DNA of 64,000 nt from Rubritalea tangerina (lineage in GTDB: Bacteria > Verrucomicrobiota > Verrucomicrobiia > Verrucomicrobiales > Akkermansiaceae). Under the pieces are notes generated by a model that had not been told where the DNA came from, did not search any database, and saw only the letters and a list, made by a program, of their open reading frames with translations. The position numbers and the translations under genes are program-made. The stretch covers positions 62,001-126,000 of the forward strand of contig NZ_JBHUJB010000089.1 in NCBI RefSeq assembly GCF_042683245.1, given 5' to 3'. Shown here in pieces: positions 1 to 7,796 of this stretch; the first letter of the stretch is position 1; each line of letters begins with the position of its first letter.

Positions 1-2
1 AT

Positions 3-479
3 GATCCATTTATCGTGATGCCGGTGAATGTGATAACGAACCGCAGTGATGCTCATGCTGCGCGTGTGGGGGATTATGCTGTAGTGATATTTGAGGATAA
101 AGTATACCCAGCCATTGTTGGGGATGGTGGTCCGACCTTCAAAGTAGGTGAAGGCTCACTACGTTTAGCAAAGGAAATTAATGAGCGGGCGAGTTCTTAT
201 AGCCGTCCAGTGTCAGATGTAACGGTGAGTTATTTGGTATTTAGTAATTCAAGAGACACACCAGCTTCCGCACCAGACTATGCCAAGTGGCATGCACGCT
301 GCAGTGAGTTGTTAGAGGAAATTGGAGGTTTAGGAGACGGCTATGCATTGCACGAGTGGGAAGATTTATTAGCGAGTAAAGATGTGGAGCAATCATCTGA
401 GGAGGGGCAGGGTGATGCAGCAAAGGAGACTGAGGAGGAGCAAAGTAGTGATGAGGGCGAAACCTCAAGTAATTCTTGA
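3..479 (+). CDS. GH75 (chitosanase-like) family protein, 5' partial
   Basis: The reading frame is open to the left edge of the window, so the true start lies upstream; the GTG/ATG at 15/18 are internal. The visible part reads DPFIVMPVNVI, then a block with GDYAVVIFEDK and AIVGDGGPTFKVGEGS. From memory this resembles the catalytic core of GH75-like proteins common in Verrucomicrobiota, where conserved Asp and Glu residues hydrolyse chitosan-type polymers. The final 30 or so residues are a low-complexity acidic Glu/Ser tail. The stop is 7 nt before the photolyase start, so the two may be co-transcribed. Family assignment is from motif recall only, and enzymatic activity is not shown by the sequence. 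Confidence 0.6.
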   Translation, partial: DPFIVMPVNVITNRSDAHAARVGDYAVVIFEDKVYPAIVGDGGPTFKVGEGSLRLAKEINERASSYSRPVSDVTVSYLVFSNSRDTPASAPDYAKWHARCSELLEEIGGLGDGYALHEWEDLLASKDVEQSSEEGQGDAAKETEEEQSSDEGETSSNS

Positions 480-486
480 TTAGGAG

Positions 487-1926
487 ATGAGAAAAAAATG
501 CCTACTATGGTTTCGGAAGGATCTCCGTCTTACTGACCATCCAGCGCTGGCAAAGGCCATTGAGGAGGGGTATGAGATTCTGCCTGTCTTTCTTTACGAA
601 GAAGGAGGTGATTGGCCAGTAGGTGGTGCCAGCAAGTGGTGGCTTCATTACGCCCTTGAGAGTTTATCAAGCTCAGTGAGTGATGCAGGAGGGAGGTTGT
701 TGATGAAAGAGGGAGGTGGGGATGTTCGATCCAGCCTTGAAGAGATTATTGAGGAACACGGTATAGATCTTGTTTATTGGTGTCGGTGTTATGAGCCTGA
801 AGCGATTGAGCGCGACACTGTATTGAAGCGAGAGCTGAGGGATTTGGGGTGTGAAGTGAAGAGCTTTGAAGGGAACGTCTTAAATGAACCATTTAGTATT
901 GAGAGTAAATCTGGTGGGCCGTACAAGGTTTTCACTCCTTACTGGAAAATGTGCCGGACTCATGAGGTGCGAAGTCTATACGAGTATGATTTGAGCAAGG
1001 TTCGGTGGGTTATGGCAGAGGGAGGCGATGCGTTAGAAGATTTTGATTTACTGCCAAGAATTGATTGGGACCGAGAGTTTTACGCAATTTGGGATGCTCG
1101 TCGAGAGGTGGGCGAGCGTATTCTATCTGATCTCGCTGGGGGAAAAGCAATGGCGTACGGAGAGCAACGGGATCTCATGGGAGTGGAGGGGACATCGAGG
1201 CTGGGTCCCTATCTGGCGTGGGGGCAGCTGAGTCCACAAGAGGTTTGGCACCGGATAGTGGCCGAGAATGCCTCAGAAGAGGTCCATAGTGGCTACTTAC
1301 GCCAGCTGTACTGGAGAGATTTTAGTTATCATCTAATGTATCATTTTCCTCATACCGTTTCTTCTCCCTTACGTGAGGAATGGAAGCTTTTTGCATGGAA
1401 GGGGGATGGCGAGGTTGTGCAAGCCTGGCAGGAGGGGAGAACGGGGATACCTATCATCGATGCGGCCATGCGTCAGCTTTGGCAGACTGGCTGGATGCAC
1501 AATCGAGCCCGTATGTTGGTAGCTTGTTTTTTAGTAAAACATTTACAGCAGGATTGGATGTATGGGGCCCGATGGTTTTGGGATACCCTTGTGGATGCTG
1601 ACCTAGCAAATAATACCATGGGCTGGCAATGGAGTGCAGGATGCGGTGCTGACGCTGCACCGTATTTTCGTGTCTTTAATCCAATCACTCAAGCTGAGAA
1701 GTTCGATAGTCACGGGGACTACGTGAGGCGCTATGTTCCAGAGCTAGCGAAGTTGCCGATGAAATATCTCAATCGACCGTGGGAGGCTCCGGCTGATGTG
1801 TTAGAAAATGCTGGAGTAGAGTTAGGCAAGACATACCCAGAACCTATCATCGATGTTGCTGTTGGCAGGCAAGTGGCTTTAGATGCGTACCAGCGATTTA
1901 AAGAAGCGTGTGCAGGGGAGCGATAG
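487..1926 (+). CDS. phrB: Deoxyribodipyrimidine photolyase (cryptochrome/photolyase family)
   Basis: A 479-residue FAD-dependent enzyme that repairs UV-induced pyrimidine dimers using light. The N-terminal alpha/beta domain (about residues 1-135) opens with the typical LLWFRKDLRLTDHPAL. The C-terminal FAD-binding domain carries GTSRLGPYLAWGQLSP, YLRQLYWRDF, the GIPIIDAAMRQL-WMHNRARM block and NNTMGWQWSAGCGADAAPYF, all standard for class I photolyases. Length is normal for the family. The start at 487 is forced by an in-frame stop at 481; an AGGAG sits directly against the ATG, unusually close. It lies 7 nt after the GH75-like gene and converges on the paralogue operon that ends at 1983. Whether it acts on CPD or (6-4) lesions cannot be read from sequence alone; CPD is the likeliest. 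Confidence 0.95.
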   Translation: MRKKCLLWFRKDLRLTDHPALAKAIEEGYEILPVFLYEEGGDWPVGGASKWWLHYALESLSSSVSDAGGRLLMKEGGGDVRSSLEEIIEEHGIDLVYWCRCYEPEAIERDTVLKRELRDLGCEVKSFEGNVLNEPFSIESKSGGPYKVFTPYWKMCRTHEVRSLYEYDLSKVRWVMAEGGDALEDFDLLPRIDWDREFYAIWDARREVGERILSDLAGGKAMAYGEQRDLMGVEGTSRLGPYLAWGQLSPQEVWHRIVAENASEEVHSGYLRQLYWRDFSYHLMYHFPHTVSSPLREEWKLFAWKGDGEVVQAWQEGRTGIPIIDAAMRQLWQTGWMHNRARMLVACFLVKHLQQDWMYGARWFWDTLVDADLANNTMGWQWSAGCGADAAPYFRVFNPITQAEKFDSHGDYVRRYVPELAKLPMKYLNRPWEAPADVLENAGVELGKTYPEPIIDVAVGRQVALDAYQRFKEACAGER

Positions 1927-1982
1927 CTTGAGGGGGACTTAGAGCCATTCTCAGTCCTAATCCCATAAATCGCGAAGTGGTA

Positions 1983-3368
1983 TTACCACTGAATTTCCTT
2001 ACGCATTTTATTGAACTCTCGGTTATAAACGTTGAGCTCGAGTTTTTTAAAGGCACTGAGTTGGAAGCTATGCTTACCAATGGCTTCGTTGCTACCATGA
2101 ATGGCTTTTTCATCGATGGATTCGACATTGATGGTGATCCAGCCACCGTCGCGGTAGTATGCTTTGATGTCGCCGGAGAGCGAGCGTGGGTGGTTCTCTT
2201 GAGCCATTGGGAGGTTGAGGTCTCGAATTTTGGCGAGTGGGACTTTGAGTGGTGTGTGTATGGTTTCGATATTGAGGATCCCGTCTTCGATGGCACCAAT
2301 CTTACCGATAATGGCATCCCCATTGGCGAGCATGAGTTTTTGGCCTTCACCCTTGAGGTCTCTGAAGGCGTCTTCATCTTTTTGTGTCGGGAGGGCTCCA
2401 GTCCATTTTTCGAGGCGCATTTCTGAGAGTCTTAAGCGGTGGTCGTTATCTTTACGCAGGTAGAGGCCGGTTCCTAGCTTATCTGGAGTGGGAGTGTGAT
2501 CAGTGAAGGTGTTGATGCGTTTGCCGTTGACGTAGATATCAAACTTACCTTTGTCTTTGTCCATGTAGAGGTCGTACTTCGCTTTTTCTGTTGGATAATC
2601 GACATTTCTATTTTGGTTGCGATCAAGATGGGGTGAGCTTTGTCCTTTGATGCGCTTGGACATGGTGATGTAATTTGATTGGATCCTAAGTTCATAATAG
2701 TTGTTAGGAGTGCTCGATTCAACGGTGTCGGTGAACAAAAGGAGAGTGAGACCGATATTGGTTTGCCAATCGATCTCAAAGCTCATGTGGCCTTGATTGG
2801 GCAGGTTTACATCACGTGATAGCGACCCACGAGCGTTGCCACCGATCAATGCGTTATCGGAATATTTCCAGGCTTCTCTGGAGCCGTGTTGTGTCCATTC
2901 ATCGAGTGAGTTAGGACCGGTGTAGAGCCCTGATCCAGTAGAGTGGATAGAGATTTGGTTGATGAGGCTTCGGTCGATATTGAGTTCTCCGGCGTATGAG
3001 GTATTGAGGGTGACGGAATCGTCTGAGATTTGAATGAGTTGGCCTTTGAGTACGCCATATTCGCCTTCGTACCCATATCTGTCCTCTAACTTAACCTCAG
3101 CGAGGTGATCGGGGAGGGCAGGGCTAGAGGGCGAATCAGATTCTTGTTGGAACAATTCGACATTCAGAATGGATGAGGTCTTGAGTGGGGCAGCAGAGTT
3201 GGAGAATTTCTTACTTTTGAAGAGCATGATGTCGTCATTCAAGCCAATGACGTTCCCTGAAATGATATCCCCATCCGCAAAGTGGACGCGCGCGGAGGTT
3301 TCTGCATAGGCTGGTAGTATGAGGCTTGTGCAGAGGGTGAAGATGGAAGCTAGGCGGATGCTAATCAT
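1983..3368 (-). CDS. Exported beta-repeat/lectin-like protein, paralogue 3 of 3
   Basis: A 461-residue protein of unknown function with a signal peptide (residues 1-22, ending PAYAE). By eye it has four copies of a roughly 45-residue beta-rich unit that starts with a hydrophilic turn such as FADGDIISG or LANGDAIIG, two before and two after a central domain. The central part (about residues 150-325) resembles a concanavalin A-like/DUF1080-type jelly roll (YYELRIQS, FDIYVNGKRINTF, GTGLYLR). It is the last gene of the minus-strand operon; its ATG overlaps the 3' end of the preceding paralogue by 8 nt. The unit resembles small Sm-like barrels in its strand pattern, but that is a visual impression. 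No catalytic motif was seen. Probable location is periplasm or cell surface. Confidence 0.8.
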   Translation of the reverse strand: MISIRLASIFTLCTSLILPAYAETSARVHFADGDIISGNVIGLNDDIMLFKSKKFSNSAAPLKTSSILNVELFQQESDSPSSPALPDHLAEVKLEDRYGYEGEYGVLKGQLIQISDDSVTLNTSYAGELNIDRSLINQISIHSTGSGLYTGPNSLDEWTQHGSREAWKYSDNALIGGNARGSLSRDVNLPNQGHMSFEIDWQTNIGLTLLLFTDTVESSTPNNYYELRIQSNYITMSKRIKGQSSPHLDRNQNRNVDYPTEKAKYDLYMDKDKGKFDIYVNGKRINTFTDHTPTPDKLGTGLYLRKDNDHRLRLSEMRLEKWTGALPTQKDEDAFRDLKGEGQKLMLANGDAIIGKIGAIEDGILNIETIHTPLKVPLAKIRDLNLPMAQENHPRSLSGDIKAYYRDGGWITINVESIDEKAIHGSNEAIGKHSFQLSAFKKLELNVYNREFNKMRKEIQW

Positions 3369-4674
3369 GTGAGTGTTGGATCGTGCGGAGTTGTTTTAAT
3401 GACTGAGGCTTCAGAGTTAGGGTGCCTAAAATGGGGTGGACGGCTTGCACTTTGTCATTGGAGAAGGTCAGTTGGGAGACTGAGAGGGTTCCTCCACCTT
3501 GAAGGCTTAGGGTGTAGCTGGCGGGTGATTCTAACAACGAAAACAATTGGTTAGAGAAGTGAATGGATTGCAATTGTTCGGTGGGGACAGGGAAAGGAGT
3601 GGGGTCATAGGCATTACTGAAGTTAATGGCATCTGATTTTGGTTTTTTGCTCAGTATGTTACCTGAGTATCGATCGCCGGAGGAAGTGACGATAAGGTCG
3701 TGGTCGAGCTCTTTACGTGGTCTGTCTCTATCGTCATGTGGGGCTCCATTCCATTTGGAGACTTCGAGGTGGGACAGCATCAACGACTCGTTGGCGTTTT
3801 GCAGGTTGGACTCAATATTTACAAATGAACCGCTAGGGATGTTGAATGATGGGTCGAAATAGGAGTTAATTTTTTCGCCATCCAGGAGGAGCTCGATGGA
3901 GCGGAGTTGTCTGTTGACGCGGATACCTATGGAGAGGTGGTTGTGTTCGCGATCACGCAGTTTGATAGGGTATTCACCGAGTGTGGCGCGAGCTTGAGTG
4001 CTGCTGGCGCGCACCAACAAGAGGTTGTTAGAATTAAATTCTAGGAAGTAAGAATCTTGTACTTTGCTGAGTTCGGCAGCATCCGCACAGAAGGTGATAC
4101 GGAAACGTGGGCGTTCAGATTGCCAATGGACTTGGCAATCGAGAATAAAGTTTTGTGGGGTATCAAAATTTTTAGAGATTTCGCCTTTGCCGTTACAGAG
4201 GATTTGTTTGGGTAATACTTTCCAATTGTGATTCCAGTCCCAGGAATCTGAGGCATCAGGGCCGGAGTAGATTTTTGGTAGGGCTTTAAAGAGGATGGAT
4301 TGGATGGCATTTTTGGGGACTTGGATGTCCCCGCTGAACCAAGTGGTGATGGCTACTGAGTCCTGATCCATGGAATCGAAAGTGCACGGCAAGGTATCTC
4401 CGTTGAGGAGTTCTAGTTGTTCATCACGGTCTTTGAGAGGTGCGACTGGGGAGTCAAAATCGATGGATTCTATCGTGGGTGAAACGACGATGAGAGGGGC
4501 TGAAGAATGTGGTGACTGGACGTGAGCATTACCTTCGGAGTCAATTTTAAGAAGCTTGCCGCTGATGCGGTCATCGTCCGTTAGATGAACGCGTGATTCA
4601 GCCTGCAGACTCGCGCAATTTAGTGCAAGGAGGCAGCTGGTTGATATTTTGTATATGGAGTGTGGGAGATTCAC
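3361..4674 (-). CDS. Exported beta-repeat/lectin-like protein, paralogue 2 of 3
   Basis: Second of three tandem paralogues, about 437 residues. It keeps the same plan: signal peptide (ending SLQAES), a beta unit starting VHLTDDDRISGKLL, a second starting LELLNGDTLPC, a central jelly-roll-like region (YSGPDASDSWDWNHNW to about residue 315), then two C-terminal units (VTSSGDRYSGNIL and LSLQGGGTLSV). The start is uncertain: a GTG at 4674 gives a normal signal peptide and lies just after the upstream stop, while a GTG at 4698 would add 8 residues and overlap the upstream gene by 22 nt. Function is unknown. The paralogues are clearly diverged at residue level, so the duplication is not recent. Confidence 0.78.
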   Translation of the reverse strand: MNLPHSIYKISTSCLLALNCASLQAESRVHLTDDDRISGKLLKIDSEGNAHVQSPHSSAPLIVVSPTIESIDFDSPVAPLKDRDEQLELLNGDTLPCTFDSMDQDSVAITTWFSGDIQVPKNAIQSILFKALPKIYSGPDASDSWDWNHNWKVLPKQILCNGKGEISKNFDTPQNFILDCQVHWQSERPRFRITFCADAAELSKVQDSYFLEFNSNNLLLVRASSTQARATLGEYPIKLRDREHNHLSIGIRVNRQLRSIELLLDGEKINSYFDPSFNIPSGSFVNIESNLQNANESLMLSHLEVSKWNGAPHDDRDRPRKELDHDLIVTSSGDRYSGNILSKKPKSDAINFSNAYDPTPFPVPTEQLQSIHFSNQLFSLLESPASYTLSLQGGGTLSVSQLTFSNDKVQAVHPILGTLTLKPQSLKQLRTIQHSHD

Positions 4675-4676
4675 TA

Positions 4677-6140
4677 CTATTTGAGTTTTGTGTTCCACTG
4701 GTCTAACAATGATGACTGAGCATCATAGGTAATGGCAGTGAGGTAGTTAAAGTTGAGTTTAAGCTCTCCGAGGATTGGGTGGGACAGGTGGATGGAGTCT
4801 GAGTTTGTGTTAGTTGGGGTAGCCGTAATTTTACCTGAAGTTCCCATGTGGAACTGGGCAGAGTTTTTTGGGTTAGGCGTGCTATCGTTGAGTGTGTTGA
4901 GGTTAAAGTTGAGTGATTGGAGGTCTTGACGTGGGATATTGAGCTTTGTGTAGTTGCCGTCGAGAGTGAGTTGCTCGGCGTCGAGCTGGATGATGGATCC
5001 AGAGAATCGGTCGGTGCCATTATTGATCATGACGACATCATGTTCATTGGATTCGAGGCTTAGTGGAGATTCCATGACTCCATTCCAGGGGGCGATTGTG
5101 AAATCAGAGATCCGTGTGAGGTACATATCTCCTCCACTGAGGCTATTGAAGCCGATGGCGCTACCGTTAGGGATCGGAGCCATATCTTTGAGTGACCAGA
5201 TATGCATGAGTTGTCCATTGCGGAAGCTTGCAATGGATTGTTTATGGGTATCGACTCTTAGTTCGATGATTGAGCTTAGTGAGTTAGACTGAGACCTGTA
5301 GCTTGAGCGACCATTTACGGGTTTGAGATAGGTGTAACTTGATTCACCGTCATCTGAGACATTGTACATGGAGAGTGAGGTGGATCCGGAGCTCAGTCTC
5401 AACGCAAAGCAGGAACCAAATTGGGAGGTGATACGGTCGGCTGAACTTCTTCTGGAATTGCCTTCTTTGTCGTCGAGAACGGGCTTCTTGAAGTCGGCGC
5501 CGAAGATCAGAGAGACATTTGTGGCTCGGGCTGATTCCAATTTGAACAGCACACGATAGGAGGAGGGAAGTTTGACATCATTGAGTATAAGTGAGCCTTG
5601 TTGGCCACGATTGTACCAGCTGAAGTTAGCGAATTCCCAGTTGCTGACGGTAGAGTCTGCTTGTTCCTCAATGGCAGCGTCATTGGTATCGGGAGGGGTA
5701 ACGACGCGCCATTCATCGGCTTGGAATGGTCCTTGGTAGAGGATTTGTTGGCCAAGAGGGTTGAGGTCACACGAGCGGATTTGATTCCGAGGGATGGTGA
5801 GTTCGCCTAAGTAGTCGGCATGGATGGCTACAGCTTCGGAGTCGATGGATACTATTGAGCAGGGAAGGATGTCTCCGTTAGCAAGTGTGATAGAGCTGGT
5901 GTGGGTGAAGGGTTTACGAGGTAGCCCTTTTTGGAAGATGATTTTGCGGAGTGCGTCAGTTTTAAAATCGATCGGGTTATCGGATTCGGGTGATTCCCAT
6001 TGGATGGTATGGTTATCTTTGAAGCCAAGGAAAGTTCCGTGCAGGGTATCGTTATTTTTGAAGTTGATAATATCTTCGTTCGCAGGAGCGAGGTGGCAAG
6101 CGAGCGAGAGGGAGAGGAGGCTGAGTGCTTGAACTTTCAT
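4677..6140 (-). CDS. Exported beta-repeat/lectin-like protein, paralogue 1 of 3
   Basis: A 487-residue protein, the first of the three paralogues, with a signal peptide (residues 1-20, ending HLAPANE). Four beta units are easy to see: INFKNNDTLHGTFLG, LANGDILPCSIVSID, MINNGTDRFSGSII and MGTSGKITATP, each followed by alternating hydrophobic residues and a closing segment of the type LTIPRNQIRSCDL. The middle (about 155-355) is a jelly-roll-like domain. The ATG overlaps the stop of the toroid gene (ATGA at 6137-6140), which argues for translational coupling. No enzyme motif is visible. Binding of carbohydrate or another surface ligand is a guess from the fold-like pattern only. Confidence 0.8.
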   Translation of the reverse strand: MKVQALSLLSLSLACHLAPANEDIINFKNNDTLHGTFLGFKDNHTIQWESPESDNPIDFKTDALRKIIFQKGLPRKPFTHTSSITLANGDILPCSIVSIDSEAVAIHADYLGELTIPRNQIRSCDLNPLGQQILYQGPFQADEWRVVTPPDTNDAAIEEQADSTVSNWEFANFSWYNRGQQGSLILNDVKLPSSYRVLFKLESARATNVSLIFGADFKKPVLDDKEGNSRRSSADRITSQFGSCFALRLSSGSTSLSMYNVSDDGESSYTYLKPVNGRSSYRSQSNSLSSIIELRVDTHKQSIASFRNGQLMHIWSLKDMAPIPNGSAIGFNSLSGGDMYLTRISDFTIAPWNGVMESPLSLESNEHDVVMINNGTDRFSGSIIQLDAEQLTLDGNYTKLNIPRQDLQSLNFNLNTLNDSTPNPKNSAQFHMGTSGKITATPTNTNSDSIHLSHPILGELKLNFNYLTAITYDAQSSLLDQWNTKLK

Positions 6141-7126
6141 TTTTCGTAGATGGGTAGGTAGCGGTAATTGAGAGCTAGGGAGAGCAGGGCACTGGCTGTG
6201 CTGTATGAAGGGCCGCGGTTACCGAGCCATGCGCCACTTTGCTGTTGGGTGGCGGCCATGAGGCGGATGTTCTGAGCATTCCAGAGTTTCCACGTTTCTT
6301 CGTCAGCCTGAAAGAGGGCTTGTGACATATAGTACTCGAAGTAGTAGGTGTAGTGGGTGTCTCTGTATTCGAGATTTTTTTTGAGGTAGTCTAGTGAGCT
6401 TTGGAAGCCTTTGGCGTCTTTTTGTTTGGCGAGGGAATAACAAAGTGAGCCGATGGCAGTGAGTGTGACCTTGCCGCCACCACGTGATGTGTAGCCGTAT
6501 GCTCCGGCTGTGTCGCGACAGGAGGCCATGTATTTTAGGGCGCGTTCGATGGCGGCATCTGGGACTGCGACACCAGCATTTCTTGCGGCGAGTAGAGCGA
6601 CGATTTGGCAGCCTGAAATCGTAGTGTCGGCATCTTTACTGTCTGGACTGTAGCGCCAAGCGCCCTTTGGGTTGCGCTTTTGTGCTGAGAGAATCAAATC
6701 GACTGCTTTTTCGAGCGCTTTTTCAATTCTTGGGTCATCGACGACGCCGTAGGCTTCGGCCAGAGCGAGGGTGGCGAAGCCGTGGTTGTACATGCTCGTA
6801 CCGATGTAGCCGTTGTCGGCGCGTTGGGATTTGATGAGGTAATCGATGGTGCGCTGGATATTTTTAGCGTAGGGACCGTGGTTGGGGTCTTCGCCGTGGG
6901 CGAGGAATGCGAGGGTGGCGAGGCCAACGACACCTGGGTAGCTGCCAGAATTATCTTCCCACGAGCCATTTGCAGCTTGTGAGCTGGCGAGGTACTTCAG
7001 CCCGCGCGTGTACATGGTTTCGACCTTTGCTGGGATGGGGTCCTCTTGGCGTCGCTCGATACTTTGAGCGGGAGCGAGAGAGGTAAGGCTGAGACCGGTG
7101 AGGGCAATGGCGATGAAGCGCTTCAT
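6137..7126 (-). CDS. Exported prenyltransferase/squalene-cyclase-type alpha/alpha-toroid protein
   Basis: A 329-residue protein with a signal peptide (ends SLAPAQS) followed by repeated helical hairpins of the terpenoid cyclase/prenyltransferase type: GLKYLASSQAANGSWED, TIDYLIKSQRADNGYIG, AVDLILSAQKRNPKGAW and ALKYMASCRDTAGAYGY. These QxxxGsW-like repeats build an alpha/alpha barrel. The DxDD acid motif of squalene cyclases and the zinc ligands of protein prenyltransferases were not seen, and the protein is about half the size of a squalene cyclase, so it is probably a binding or structural member. In planctomycetes and verrucomicrobia such proteins often sit beside DUF4175-like genes, as here. 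The ATG is 4 nt after the preceding stop. Confidence 0.85.
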   Translation of the reverse strand: MKRFIAIALTGLSLTSLAPAQSIERRQEDPIPAKVETMYTRGLKYLASSQAANGSWEDNSGSYPGVVGLATLAFLAHGEDPNHGPYAKNIQRTIDYLIKSQRADNGYIGTSMYNHGFATLALAEAYGVVDDPRIEKALEKAVDLILSAQKRNPKGAWRYSPDSKDADTTISGCQIVALLAARNAGVAVPDAAIERALKYMASCRDTAGAYGYTSRGGGKVTLTAIGSLCYSLAKQKDAKGFQSSLDYLKKNLEYRDTHYTYYFEYYMSQALFQADEETWKLWNAQNIRLMAATQQQSGAWLGNRGPSYSTASALLSLALNYRYLPIYEK

Positions 7127-7130
7127 GAGA

Positions 7131-7796
7131 TTATTGTGAATCGAGTCCGCGGTTGTAGGCGTCGAGGGCTTTTTGGAATTCTTTGGGTAGGGTAGTTCCG
7201 GCGCTACCAGATTTTTTAGGGAGTTTACGGGTGCTGGTCATGCCATCGCTTTTTTCGGTAGTGCGTTGGTTTGCGGAATCTGAGTCAGCTTCTTGTCCTT
7301 CTCCTGCAGAGGAACCTGGTTGCTGGCCTTCTTGTCCTTCTTGGCCAGATTGAGCTTCTTGGCCCTGTCCCATCATTTGTTTCATCATCTCCATTAGGGC
7401 TGATGATTGTTGTTGGCCTTTACTGGAAGACGACTGTTGTTTCTGGTTTGCAGCGGCTGCAATTTTTTCGATGACCTCTGTTTCTACAGCGATAGTTGCA
7501 GCTGAAGTGTCTTTTTCTTCGAGGCGGTCTGTGGCTTCGGCCATTAGCTCTTCAGCTTCAGAGAGGAACTGGATTACTTTGCCATTGGTTTCCCCTTGAA
7601 TGAGTTCTTGGACATCAGCGGAGAGTTCATCTTGTTCGCGGGCAATTTTTTCAGCACCTTTTGCGTGATTTTCGATGATTTGCTCTGGGGTTTCTTGGGC
7701 GTTTTTACCATGTTCGCGCTTATACATGCGCTGGAATTCAGACTCAGCGTAGCATGTGGAGATAGAGAGAGCAGAAAGATAGATGAGGAATCTCAT
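7131..7796 (-). CDS. Exported Glu/Gln-rich coiled-coil protein of unknown function
   Basis: A 221-residue protein with a signal peptide (ends STCYAES). The first half is charged and helical with heptad-like spacing (about residues 25-115). It is followed by a low-complexity Gln/Gly/Ser/Glu linker (about 118-175) and a short basic-acidic C-terminal segment ending in ALDAYNRGLDSQ, the kind of tail seen on proteins of this operon type in PVC bacteria. I do not recognise a named family. Its ATG overlaps the stop of the DUF4175-like gene (ATGA), so the two are probably translated together and may form one envelope complex. Confidence 0.75.
   Translation of the reverse strand: MRFLIYLSALSISTCYAESEFQRMYKREHGKNAQETPEQIIENHAKGAEKIAREQDELSADVQELIQGETNGKVIQFLSEAEELMAEATDRLEEKDTSAATIAVETEVIEKIAAAANQKQQSSSSKGQQQSSALMEMMKQMMGQGQEAQSGQEGQEGQQPGSSAGEGQEADSDSANQRTTEKSDGMTSTRKLPKKSGSAGTTLPKEFQKALDAYNRGLDSQ

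Noticed and set aside
1975..1989. Short palindrome AGTGGTATTACCACT between the photolyase and the paralogue operon
   Set aside because: Only five usable base pairs, no T-tract, and it overlaps the stop codon of the last paralogue.
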